Positions 43,381 through 54,900 of a stretch of DNA of 60,000 nucleotides are shown piece by piece. Each line of letters opens with the position of its first letter. The first letter of the stretch is position 1. The notes beneath the pieces are model-generated. The model searched no databases and had not been told where the DNA came from. It was given only the letters and a program-made list of their open reading frames with translations. Made by a program: the position numbers and the translations under genes. The DNA lies in assembly GCF_963678635.1 (NCBI RefSeq), contig NC_087067.1:13618844-13678843 (forward strand), written 5' to 3'. Source of the stretch: Symsagittifera roscoffensis. Taxonomy: Eukaryota > Xenacoelomorpha > Acoela > Convolutidae.

Positions 43381-45891
43381 GTGGTGAAGTTCGGAGAACC
43401 TGTCCTGATTGGGACGGGTCTGGAGGAAAAAGCTAGAGGAGAACTGCTGAGCAAGATGGTCGAGTTGAGAAAGGCAGCACTGAAGACCAAAGAAGACGAA
43501 TGTAAAGACAGCTCTACTCTGAAACAAAAAACGGTCAATAAAATAACTGAAAGTGTAAGGGGGGATAAAGTCGAAACTAGTAATATAATAAAAAGTACTA
43601 ATATCCTTAAGGCTCGAGCAGGGGGAGGCAAGAGTTGGAAAGGTTGGATGGAGACAAAGAGGTCGAATCAGTGATGATAACGGCAACGCCCCAAGCAAAG
43701 ACGTGAAGTCTCGCAAGAGGAATAGAGAGGTAGAAGGGTGGGGTAGTCCTTCGGCGGATGCAGCCTCGGAGAAAAACTTGAGAGAGACGGCCCCCATGAT
43801 TCTGGCACGATGAAAGACAGCAGCCTACAAGAGTAGCTACTAACCAAGGAAACTGCTCGAGGTAGAAAGAGATATGGAGGTTCCCACCAACTCGATAACG
43901 GAAGAAGAATTCAAGCCTCAGAGGACGAAGATGAAACGAGGTTCGACGAGCGGGCAGACATGGGAAGTGGACGTCGGCAAAGAATGGGTCTCAAATGAAC
44001 ATCAGGCCACTGGGAAGCAAGTAACTAGCGATCCTTTCGAGAAGAATAAAACGAGGAACACCTCCCGACCGTGGTGGGTGGCCCTGGAAACATTGAAGGA
44101 ATTGGAAGACTGCCTAAAGAAGCTCGACAGTGGAGTGTCACGCAAACGACGCAACTGGGCTACCCAGCAGAAGGCTGAGATTAACAAATTGGAATTGTGG
44201 AGCCATCTGAGGAGAACTTGGCAGAACTTGTTGAGGGATCATTTTGAAGAGTCGATCTGAGGATGGGTAACGGGAATGGCATGTTGGTCACGTATCTGGG
44301 AGTGGTGTGGAAATTGCTGAGGCCCTCCTGGTGTCCACATCCCAATGCGAGCCTGATCGAGGAAGTCACGGAGCGAGTGAGATTAGCACCAGCGGAGGAC
44401 GAAGATCTGGCGACATTGAGCATAGTGCACAGACTGATCCAGAAAGAAGCTCTAGTCACCTGGTTTGAAGACACTACCGAGAGGGAGAAAAGTGAAATAC
44501 AGATAGTGCCTGAGTGTTACGCGAGTACCACGGTAAACCTAGCAACAGCTCTGGGATTCTTCTCGAGAATGTGCAGTCTCCAGTCACTGGAGAGGCTAGA
44601 GTCGGAACACCACTTGGTGACCGCGTTGAGTGTGGAGTCATGGCCCGGGGTGTTGCAGGTAACCCAGAAACACATCAAGAGCTGGAAGGTTGGACTTGAA
44701 GCGGAAATGGGGTTTCCCAAGAGCGAAGCCTATGGTCTGCCTCTAAATGCGAAGTCCTTAGTGGGGTCAGTGATGGCCAACCTATGTGGCAGCCACTATC
44801 CATTGCACATTGCGATGGTGGAGGTATCCAGCCAAAGGGTATTGATAAACAAGGCCTTCTCAGTGCCCAAGTGCGTAAGACTGGCTCGGATGTCGCATCA
44901 CTCACACCGGTTGTTGAGGAAAATCCGAGGGACAGTGCCGAAAGAACAAAGGGACGACTTGAGTGAAATCTGAGGGGAAGAACTTTTGGGTTTGGAAAGT
45001 GAAAACACAAGTGACTACGAGAGACAAAACGTGATCGGAAAACCTATGGGTGGTGCTCCAAAACTGGAAGAGAACGACGCGATACACGAGAAAATGATGG
45101 AACTTGAGCCTCTCCTAGAAGCCTCGGGAGAGCGCAATCTTAGGAGCATTGACCTCTCACATGGGGAAAGTCCATGCCACTGTTTGGCACAAACAGTGTG
45201 GTACCCGGATCACGCGAATCTCTGCCTGATCTGGGATGTGGAAGAAATCAGACCGTTAGGACTGTCCGATCATCAGCAGAAGGTGACCATCTTGGTGGTG
45301 AGCACGATGCTGGCTCTACGATGGATTGAAGAAAGTGTAACGAAGTATCGGGAATCGAAGACGCCAACGGCAGAGTCGATTTACGCGATAGATTACAGCA
45401 GGAGACTTGAGTTGTTTGAGACTGCATGCAAGGTATTTGCCATACCAATGGATGTCAGACACGTATGGAGCCGCTTAAGGTTCTTTCCTTGGTTTCGAGC
45501 GACGTTCACGTCCTGGCTATACATGGTAACGAAGGATCATATGAGGAGATTTCAAAAAGAATATCGACAGTTCCAGGCCGAGACAGGACCGGAGGCTTTC
45601 AGGAGACCTCTGCTGACCCATCGAAATGCGATCACGACGGGGTGGAAAAGAGTTGGCATAGTGTCCAGAAACAACACCAAGGCGAGAGAGTCGATACTAG
45701 AGGAAGACTTGGCGAAGAACGTGAGCCTGAGTCTGCACAATTCCTTCTGTTTGAACCGAGAGTCGAGGGTGAAGAGTTTGCCCAATCAAGCGAAAAGATT
45801 GCAGGAGCAAAGGGAATATATGCAGTCCTATGAACAGCTGAAAGCCTGGGAAGAGATCGTGATTAGCTCCGATGACGAAGAGGCATTTTGA
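43381..45891 (+). pseudogene. ORF3 of element B, internally deleted
   Basis: Begins in the middle of the ORF3 sequence (KFGEPVLIGTGL, equal to A near 10660) because of the deletion. Stops or frameshifts occur near 43665, 43812, 44258 and 44971, and two further deletions remove about 0.7 and 0.15 kb relative to A. The C-terminal half is well preserved, including ATALGFFSRM, SLHNSFCLNRE and the terminal IVISSDDEE motif before the stop at 45889. Confidence 0.87.
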
Positions 45892-46382
45892 AGCAGATCA
45901 CGGTGTCAAATACATCTGGGTCTGGTACCTCGAAGGCGAAGAACGCGAGGTGAGCAGGTGGCTCAATGGGGAATTCTAGAGTCTTGAGTCTTGAGAGGGA
46001 AGGAAAGTGGCTCGAGTGTGAACTTGGATGAAATCTAGGTTCACGAAAAAGAAATTTTAACAAATGAGATATTATTATTAGTATGCTATATCTATTATAT
46101 AAATCAAAATGCTGCATGACAATTTCCTGATTGAATAGGTCAAAAGAAATTTTAAAATACTAGCTTAAAAAGCGAAAACTCAAAGGTGCAGGTGTGTGCA
46201 GATTTTGATTGCTGTTTAGCGATAGTGTGAAAATTTTACATGGTTGTGAATTTTGGGGTGTAGATAAACTTTAGTCTGCTGCAAACTTCTGTAAATGACC
46301 ACTGGTACTTTATCTTGAGTAACACTCGGGTTTCTGGGGATTCACTGACAGACAGCAGCACGCAATGAGGACATCGATCTTG
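45892..46382 (+). other. 3' untranslated gap of element B
   Basis: AT-rich and colinear with 14100-14516 of A, with a 41-nt identical block (46099-46139). No gene was seen. Confidence 0.7.
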
Positions 46383-46395
46383 AGTCCGGGGATTA
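46383..46395 (+). other. Polypurine tract of element B
   Basis: AGTCCGGGGATTA precedes the LTR start TGTGCCAATCGG. One base differs from A's tract. Confidence 0.85.
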
Positions 46396-47292
46396 TGTGC
46401 CAATCGGTCATATCTGGAAGTTTGACCTTGAGGAACACGAAAATACGTGGTTTTGGAATGAAGTTTTATTTTTCAAAAATCTGACTGGAGCCTGTCATGC
46501 TCAGTTTTCTCGCGACAACTGAAAACATCAAATATAAAAGAAGAACAACCGAATTAAAATTGCGGGAAAGTTGTCAAAAATACACAGTGGGAAATTGCTA
46601 TTCGCAATTTCCATCGTAGAAAACGAAAGTAGAGCTGTCCTATCTGATATAGGAGACTGAACAACTACAAGAGCAGATCAAGACTCAACTGAACCAGAGT
46701 GAAACTTCAATGGAAAGGTGGACAACTGAAGTCTCCCAATGGTTCAGATTCAAAACTACATTCTTGCATTAAAACTTAGTTCCTTTGATTGGAACTCATC
46801 GTTAGAAAACCTTTTGAGTTATATTCGATTATATTTATGCTAGAGTTATTAATTAGCTTAATTACTCTGTTTCTCAAATGTGCTGCTTTGTAAGTACCAA
46901 ATTTAGTTTTCTCGAGTGAATTTTATAATAAGTTTGTTGAGGTGAGGCGAGTTTTACGTTGATCCATCTGAAATGGATCAAAGTTCCACTGTCCAATAAA
47001 AAGTAACATAACGGATTGTTCCGACCCCTTTTTTAACGGCGTTCTGGTATTTTGGGTATTTTGAGACCTAAGTATGGGGACGTTCTTATTTTCTAGAGTG
47101 GGGGGTATTTTGGTAGTGGCCATCAAGCTAGCTGTAACGGGTTCTAGTCTCGTTTCGCAAGCGAACTGAATTGGCTCCGACCGTTTTTGAGGTAGAAAAA
47201 CACAAGAGATAGTGTCCCTGACTCTTGAGCCAATGGTAATAGGGCCTATTTTTCTTAAGCCTTATATGTGACCGAAGTAGGCGAATGTTACA
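46396..47292 (+). repeat. 3' LTR of element B (897 bp)
   Basis: Runs from TGTGCCAATCGG to GGCGAATGTTACA. It holds the GGAAATTGC/GCAATTTCC hairpin (46590-46612), the TTGATCCAT hairpin (near 46960), and AATAAA at 46995-47000. Its part downstream of about 46526 matches the 5' LTR with a few percent difference. Confidence 0.9.
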
Positions 47293-47585
47293 TCGCGTTA
47301 AATTTTGTTTCTTAAAATGAGCCCTTCCGTCATGCGACGGTCCGTGCACAGGTTGGATAGGGCCACACCAATACGATATAGATTCATCGGCAAAAACTTT
47401 TGAATAAATCAAGTCGATTTTAAAGCATGCAGAGAATTGTAATTTAAATCTACCCTCCTCGATTATAGCACTGTTGGAATTGTCTATGTTGTATATGTTT
47501 TTCAGTTTTTTGCACTCCTTGAGGCAGAAGATTGCGCTCATTAAAAAAAGTATCCACTTGTGTATACCTTTTTAATGACAAACAC
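47293..47585. other. Unassigned segment between elements B and C
   Basis: About 290 bp with no similarity to the flanking elements that I can see. The minus strand stays open for about 80 codons but I do not recognise the product. It could be host DNA or a remnant of another repeat. Confidence 0.4.
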
Positions 47586-47956
47586 CCCATACCCCATAAG
47601 ATCGCTAGCAGGGGGGAGGAAAACGCGTGGCAATCAGGTACCAGACACTTTTTGTTCAAATAAAGTGTGGACACAAGTCACCTTTGAATTTTAGGTGGGT
47701 TTATTTCTCTGTTTTTATCATTACTTTTTCTCTGTTCAAATTTTGACGCTTTTGGTAAAAAAAAGTTTTAATCGGTTTTGAACAAACAAGTGATCACAAG
47801 ACACCCCGAACAAGTTGGGTTTCAACTTGCATCAAAACATTAAGGGGAAATAAATACAAGTGGGTTGGTAATTCTAACTTTTGGCCAGTAAGATTGGGTT
47901 TTTTGGGAAATTTTTTTACTGGAGCTCAAGTGGTGGTACCAGGCACAGTGGTTCAA
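47586..47956 (+). other. Leader of element C before the minisatellite
   Basis: Non-coding. It matches element B's 29024-29415 with scattered differences and no gene. Confidence 0.65.
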
Positions 47957-48905
47957 GGCAGTCTTGGGACAGGCAGTCTTGGGACAGTAGTCTTGGGACA
48001 GGCAGTCTTGGGACAGGCAATCTTAGGACAGTGGTTTTGGGACAGGCAGTCTTGGGACAGGCAATCTTGGGACAGTGGTCTTGGGACAGGCTTTCTTGGG
48101 ACGGGCAGTCTTGGGACAGGCAGTCTTGGGACAGGCAGTCTTGGGACAGGCAGTCTAGGGACAGGCAGTCTAGGGACAGGCAGTCTTGGGACAGGCAGTC
48201 TTAGGACAGGCTGTCTTGGGACAGGCAGTTTTGGGACAGGCAGTTTTGAGACAGGCAGTCTTGGGACAGGCAGTCTTGGGACAGGCAGTCTTGGTACAGG
48301 CAGTCTTGGGAGGTAGTAGTCTTGGGACAGGCAGTCTTGGGACAGGCACTCTTGGGACAGTAGTCTTGGGACAGGCAGTCTCGGGACAGGTAGTCTTGGG
48401 ACAGTAGTCTTGGGACAGGCAGTCTTGGGACAGGCAGTTTTGAGACAGACAGTCTTGGTACAGGCAGTCTTGGGACAGGCAGTCTTTGGACAGGCAGTCT
48501 TGGGACAGTAGTCTTGGGACAGGCAGTCTTGGGACAGGCAATCTTGGGAGGTAGTAGTCTTGGGACAGGCAGTCTTGGGACAGGCACTCTTGGGACAGTA
48601 GTCTTGGGACAGGCAGTCTTGGGACAGGTAGTCTTGGGACAGTAGTCTTGGGACAGGCAGTCTTGGGACAGGCAGTCTTGGGACAGTAGTCTTGGGACAA
48701 GCAGTCTAGGGACAGGCAGACTTGGGACAAGGCAAACTTGGGACAGTATCGAAGAGTCTTGTGACAGCACCAGAAAATCTTGGGACAGTACATATAAGTC
48801 TTGGGACAGTACCAGGAAGTCTTGAGACGGTACAAAAAAGTTGTGTGACGGTACTAGAAGGTCTTGGGACAGCGCTCAACGCTCAATTAAAAGCCAGTCT
48901 TGGGA
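47957..48905 (+). repeat. Minisatellite, GTCTTGGGACAGGCA unit, in element C leader
   Basis: About 55 copies of a 15-bp unit, related to but distinct from the 14-bp unit of element B. A higher-order repeat is visible: GGTAGTAGTCTTGGGACAGG occurs near 48310 and 48549 with similar following units. Confidence 0.93.
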
Positions 48906-49072
48906 CCGGTCCGGTCCGGACGATTACATCGTGAAATATCCATTTTATTAAGATCACGAATTGGAGATTTATTTTACTTAAGAGAATTAGGAAAATGTTT
49001 AGAAATTTTATCCGTAGAATAGAAATTTGTGAATATTAGTATTGTAGATAGAAAAAAATGTAATTAAAAAAC

Positions 49073-49177
49073 ATGAGGCGTAGTAGGGTACCAAAAGCAG
49101 AAAAAAAAGAGTTCTGGAATCGAAGACAAAACATAACTCGTCGCAACAAAAAACGATGCCGTCGGACCAAAAAGTAA
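49073..49177 (+). CDS. Upstream short ORF before gag in element C, 34 codons
   Basis: ATG 49073 to TAA 49175, opening MRRSRVPKAEKK and ending in a strongly basic tail (NKKRCRRTKK). The stop is 23 nt before the gag ATG at 49201, the same spacing as in element B. Confidence 0.5.
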   Translation: MRRSRVPKAEKKEFWNRRQNITRRNKKRCRRTKK

Positions 49178-49200
49178 CAAAGAAGAATTTTTCAGTGAGC

Positions 49201-51960
49201 ATGATCAACACAAGAAGCGCAAAGGAAAACAAGACGAGAGGAAGCGCTGAAGAGGGACGGACGGAACCTGCTATAGAAATTGATCTTGAGACACCAGATC
49301 AGAGTGTTGATGAAGTAGAGAAGAAGACAACGGAGTTGACACTGATGCCGAATGCAGAAGAACAGAAGCAAAAGTCGATGGAATTCTCACAGATAGACAC
49401 TGTGGAGGAGACGACGGGCAACACGCCAGAAACAATGAAGGACGAGTCTCAAGCGAAAAGAACGTCATTCACAGAGAGGATAGCAATGATGGTCGGAATG
49501 AAATCGAGAGACATAGTGGAAGAAGAAGAAAAAGCCGAGAAAGGCAAAACGTTTGGAACAGTTTCCACGAGAACAACAGAGGTCAACCGAGATGACGATC
49601 AGGCCAAACATGGTGCAACAGCTAGTCATGGGGCAACAGCTGACCAAGAAACAACAACTCCTCTTTAGCTGGGCGGTTTAATGGCGAAGTTAGATCAGAT
49701 CGACAGAAGACTAAAGTGCAGCGAGGAGGATCGAGAAGTGATAAAGAAAGAATTGAGATACAACAAACACGAGTACCTGGTCAACTACTTCAATCTGGCG
49801 AAGGCGACGGAGGAGAAGCTTCAGCAAATGTCAGACAAGGTAGATACCACTGACAAAGATCGCGAGGAAAATATAAACAAAGACATGCAAGTAATGCAGC
49901 AACGGTATGACGACGCTGTGAACAGCCAGTTAGGGAGTCTGGAAACGAGAATGGACACAATGAGTAGGGACCAGGCTGAGAGTTCATGTGCCATACAGGC
50001 CAAACTGGATGCCATCTTCAGAAAATCTACATCACAAGACAGGCCGGTAACTGATCGAACGCAAGGTAACAGAGTTGATTTCGTGGAACCACAGCGGAAC
50101 GAGCGTGAGTCAACACCATTACCGTTACCCCGGGGCGCAGCGAGAATCGGTCCAGGGGGGCCAAGACAGTTTTTAAGAGTGGGACCTCAACTACGACAAA
50201 TGGCCCGGTGAATTCCACAACAAGCAATAATGTGGGACCTGATGCCTTGACGTGGGCTAGCACCTGGGAGATGATGAATAGGGCATTAGAAGCGTTCGCT
50301 ACAAGAAACACTGATTCGAGTGAGAGAGGAGGTGGCAAATCCAGGAAAACCTTCAAGAAGCTAAAATAATTTAAGGATGACTCAGACGGATGCATCGATG
50401 CTTGGGTAGAAGTCATGAGACTACATTTGAACAGGACAACTTGAATGACGAGAGACAACCCTGCACAGCGGTACTCAGCAACTTGGAAGGCACGGCGTTG
50501 AAATGCGTAGTTGCAAAGAAAGAAGAGGAACGCGACACAGCGGACAAGATCTTCGAGATATTGTTGAATCGATTCGGGTCAGGCATGAAGGGTCATCAAG
50601 CGATGATGAGATTTGAAAAGAGAAGGCAAAAGGACGATGAATCAATTGATCGGTTCCTGGATGATCTTGAGAGCTTGAGACGAAGGAGTGATGCTGAAGA
50701 GTCAACAAACAGAAGGAACTTTAGCATGGCCTCGAAGTTCATCGATGGGGTGAAAAGTGACGACTTGAGAACAATGTTAGCAACGTACTATACACTGTCG
50801 AAAGATAGTGCACCGACTCCAGAAGAAATGAGACAGAAGTCGAGAGAGTACATGCTGATGAAATCCAAGAAAAACGCATACTCGGATAACAGGAACCTGC
50901 AAGGGGGGAGTCAACCATAGAGGTAGTCATGGTATAAGCCTAGAGATGATATGGACAAACGCAGGTCATGCGCAAATTGTGGTTCAGCGGATCATCATGT
51001 GGCGGACTGCACGACGTATAAACAAGGCATGAAGAGTCTGGGGTATGCTCCGGATGAGGAAGATATGAGCCAGATGGAAGAACACGAGTTCTACAGCGGC
51101 CTTATCATCAAGATAGGTGCGAGATGCTTCTTCTGCAATCAAGAGGGCCACTTTAGGATGGACTCTCCATTATTCTGGGAAGCAGTAAAAAATCAAAGTC
51201 ATCCGAAACACAAGTTAGCGTTAGCGGCGTTGCAGAACACGAGGAACAGACAAGCCGAGTTTGAAACAAGAAATTCAGAGGCACCAAATGCGGAACTACC
51301 GACGAAGACGGTGAAAGCTGTAACGCAGGTCAATGGTGCCATGGGGACCATGACCAGGAAGTAGGAAGTCTCCAGAGATAAATTTTGAGAGAGCAGCTGC
51401 GGAGGCTATTTACAAGGTGAAACAGGACCTAGCGACGAAGGAGATAGAGCAACGATTGAAACAAGAGATCGAAAGCCAGAAGTTAAACGAGACGTTAGGT
51501 TGGTCAGTGCCAGTGCCAGAAGCCGTAGTGGGAGCGACAAAGAGTGGAAGTTGCAACACTCTGAAAATGGTGACGGGAAAACCATTCGGCATAACGAAGA
51601 TCGGAGCCAGGATAATGTCGATAATCACAGTGGGCGGCCACGAAGTAACGAGGAACTTGAGTGAACCCAGCGACAAGACAATTATGCACATTGATGTGTA
51701 CGCAGATTACTTGAGTGCAATAAGTCCACAGACGACTTCTAGAGCCTGGAGGGCGCTACTCACAAGAGGTGGCAGCAAGTCAGTCCGTGTGGAGAATAGA
51801 TACACAGAAGCTTATGGTCCGCATGAGGTGATGTTAAATATAGATGGGATAAACATCTACACGAAGACCATGATAACATGTGATGAGGACCTAGCCGGAC
51901 AGATCTACGTGGGCAAAGAAGAATTGAAAGTAAGATCGATTGGACACTGCGCAATGTTAG
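49201..51960 (+). pseudogene. gag: gag of element C, broken
   Basis: Opens MINTRSAKEN at 49201 and follows element B's gag. Breaks: TAG at 49666 (same frame resumes at once), a frameshift near 50150, a stop near 50366 and another frameshift near 50430, a stop near 50918 (CATAG), and a disrupted stretch near 51365. Both zinc knuckles are complete (CANCGSADHHVADC; CFFCNQEGHFRMD with the last Cys changed to Ser). The core motifs FEILLNRFGSG and MRFEKRRQ are kept. Confidence 0.88.
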
Positions 51961-54900
51961 AAGAGGATACACTGCACATCGGAACGGAGGCAGACGTATT
52001 AGCACACGTGCTCGATATAAGTGGCGAAAAGTTTCAGTTACGCGGGTTACTTGATACGGGAGCAGTCTTGAGTGTTATATCAATCGAGACTTCGGAGCGA
52101 ATGGGTTTCGACAAAGATGACTTGATAGACTCAAGAACACGGCTGTCAGCTGCAAACAAAGGGGCGCTGCGGGTACTAGGCAGAACACCAATAATAGCCC
52201 TCAACCTGGGGAACGCAACCTTTGTGTGAGCTTTTTTGTGGTGGAGAACCTAGACGAGTCTGATCAGTTCATTTTAGGCAGAGACTACATCAGGAATTTT
52301 GACGTAACGATTGATCTAAACAATGTCATGTTCAGGATTCGGAACCCGGACAGGAAGTACGTAATTAAACCGGTAAATCTGATAATGGCAAATGAGAATA
52401 AAGCGCCGGTATTCTTGAGTAGGAAGTTAAGGCTGAAAGCGAACGAAGCGGCAATTGTAGGCCTACGGATGAAAAATTATAATGAATTAAGTGATAACAA
52501 GCAAGTATGCATAGTCCCAAATCCAAACAGTCAAAGTGCTGCTGTTTTAAGAAGATCCTTCTCGATAACCAAGAGCGGCCTCTGCGTCAGTGTCTTGTTG
52601 AATACTGTTGACATACCTATAACAATCCAGAGGGGGAGGAAGCTGGGATATGCTTTACCCGTGAAAACTCGATATGAAATGACTGAAAATGTAAAAGAGA
52701 TTGAAGTACTTGAATGCCCCAATCACAGGGACAAGATTTGTATCTTGAGACGATTAAAGAAAATAAAGGATTCATCAGGTCTTGTAAAGTCACTCAAGTC
52801 AGATACAGATGATGGACTCTCGAGCTGTTCAAATTTCCCAGAAAGAGCAACACTAGAGGAAATGGAAATGGATAAACCAATTTTACCTGAAATAGAGCAC
52901 TTAAGGGGTAAGGTAACGGATGAACAGCTCGAAGCCATCAAGGACGTACTAGAGCGGAACGAGTACGTTTTTTCGAGACATAAGGCAGGCATTGGATGTT
53001 GTAACTTCTTTGAACATAAAATAGAGCTTAAAGAATCTGCGGTGCCGCACAGGGAGGGGGCGAGGCGCATGACCCCGCACAAATCGGATGCATGTAGGAA
53101 AGAGATAGAGACATTACTAGAATATGATATGATAGAACCATCCAAATCACCGTGGGCGTGTGAAGTAGTGATGGCCAAAAAGAAAGGCGACCAATTGAGG
53201 TTTTGTTGCGACTTTCGGTATCTGAATTCCGTCGTGGTGAAGGATGCCTATCCCATACCTAGAATTGATGAGAGCCTCTCTAAGTTAGGTGATGCAAAGT
53301 TTTTTACCACTCTTGATTTAGGTTCGGCTTTTGGCAAGTCCCACTGAGGAAGCAGGACAGTGACAAAACAGGGTTCGCCTGCAAGCTAGGGCTGTTTCAA
53401 TGGAAACGGATGCCATTTGGTCTACGCAATGCCACGGCCACATTTCAACGGTTGATGGCACACGCAATGATAGGTGTGACAACAAATACGGCAATTTGAT
53501 AATGTGCAACGTGGATGACGTGGTAATAGCGACACCTACAATGGAAGACCACATCGAGCGACTAGACGAGGTGTTTGCATGTATGAAGAGGTCAGGACTA
53601 AAGTGCAAACCGTCAAAGTGCGAGATACTCAAGGATTCAATCAAATACTTGGGGAGGATGGTGGACAGGCATGGCATCAGACCAGACCCAGATGGGTAGA
53701 AGCGGTTCTGATTTGGAAATTGCCAAAGATGGAGCATCAATTGATGAGCTTCCTGGGTTTCGCGAACTATTACAGGGAGTTCATCAAAGGCTACGCGGAC
53801 AAGGTTTACCCGATGCAACAACTAATGAGGCACAAAGGCAAGGAATTCGCGTGGAACAACGCGGCGGAAGAGTCATTCCAGAGAATAAAGAAAGAGTTGT
53901 ACGAGGCACCGGTGCTAGGGATGCCAACGGAAAAAGGGATGTACGTGCTGGACATGGATGCGTCGGTAGTCGCGATTTCTGGCATTCTCCATCGAGAACA
54001 GGAATGGATGGGAAGGCAGTCTTGAGACCAATAGCGTACGGGAGTAAAGTCTTGAGTGATACGGAAATGAAGTACTGGGCGCCGAAGGCAGAAATTTTTG
54101 CGGTGGTTACCTTTGTCGAGAAAGATAGAGCATATCTAGGCAGTGAGCCATTCAAGCTGCGAGTCAACAACAGGGCACTCAGCTGGCTGAAGACGTACTC
54201 AATGGACCAGAGCTACATAAGGAGGTGGATAGTTCGCCTGGACGGATACGACATGATAATTGAGCATAGAATAAGAGACAAACATCAAAATGCCGATAGC
54301 TTGAGTAAGAAGACGGAGTTCTACGGGAGACAAGAACAGATGGAGACGGATAGGTCAGAAATCAAAGATGGCTTCTCCTTCATGGATAAGGAAACGTATG
54401 GTAGTCTTCCACTTACAAGATGGCTCGACAAGTCAGGCAAACCGATAGAAGATCACCCCGAACTACCAAAGGAGCCTCCAGGGAAATCAATCCTGAAGAA
54501 GACCCGGGGAATACCGATAGGGATAATGCTGAAGTCAAAAATCGTGAGGGAGACGCTCAAAGCAAAAGGCTATGATCTCAACCAGGTAGAAACGGGAAAT
54601 GCACAGATAGATGAAGACTTGATGAGATTACTCGAGAAACTGGCAGAGGATAAACCCGTGATCAAAGAAAAGGGTAAGGAGGAACCGGAAGTCACGATAT
54701 TGAGAAGGAATGAAACTGGTGGTGGCGAGGACTCCTTAAAAGAAAAATCGGACGGGAAAGAAGTCGTGCAGTCATTGGTTGATAAAATCCCTGATGACAT
54801 ACTTGAGCGGACACGGGTTAGGAAGAAGAAAGTGACATTTAAGGAGGGGGCTGAACACCTTGACCTAGAACACCTTGAGTCCGGGGAGTGGCCCACAGTG

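Larger units (their letters stand above)
27130..47292 (+). mobile_element. Element B: near full-length, decayed giant gypsy-like element
   Basis: Order: truncated 5' LTR, PBS, leader with direct repeat and minisatellite, upstream short ORF, gag-pro-pol, ORF2, ORF3, PPT, 3' LTR. It is colinear with element A from 34558 (A base 1) onward, except for deletions of about 1.6 kb at the ORF2/ORF3 junction (near 43375), about 0.7 kb (near 44255) and about 0.15 kb (near 44440). Many stops and frameshifts make it inactive. The 5' and 3' LTRs differ by a few percent in the shared part, so it is older than element D. Confidence 0.92.

Noticed and set aside
47957-48905. CRISPR-like array
   Set aside because: Units are directly head to tail without spacers, in a eukaryotic retrotransposon leader; this is a minisatellite.
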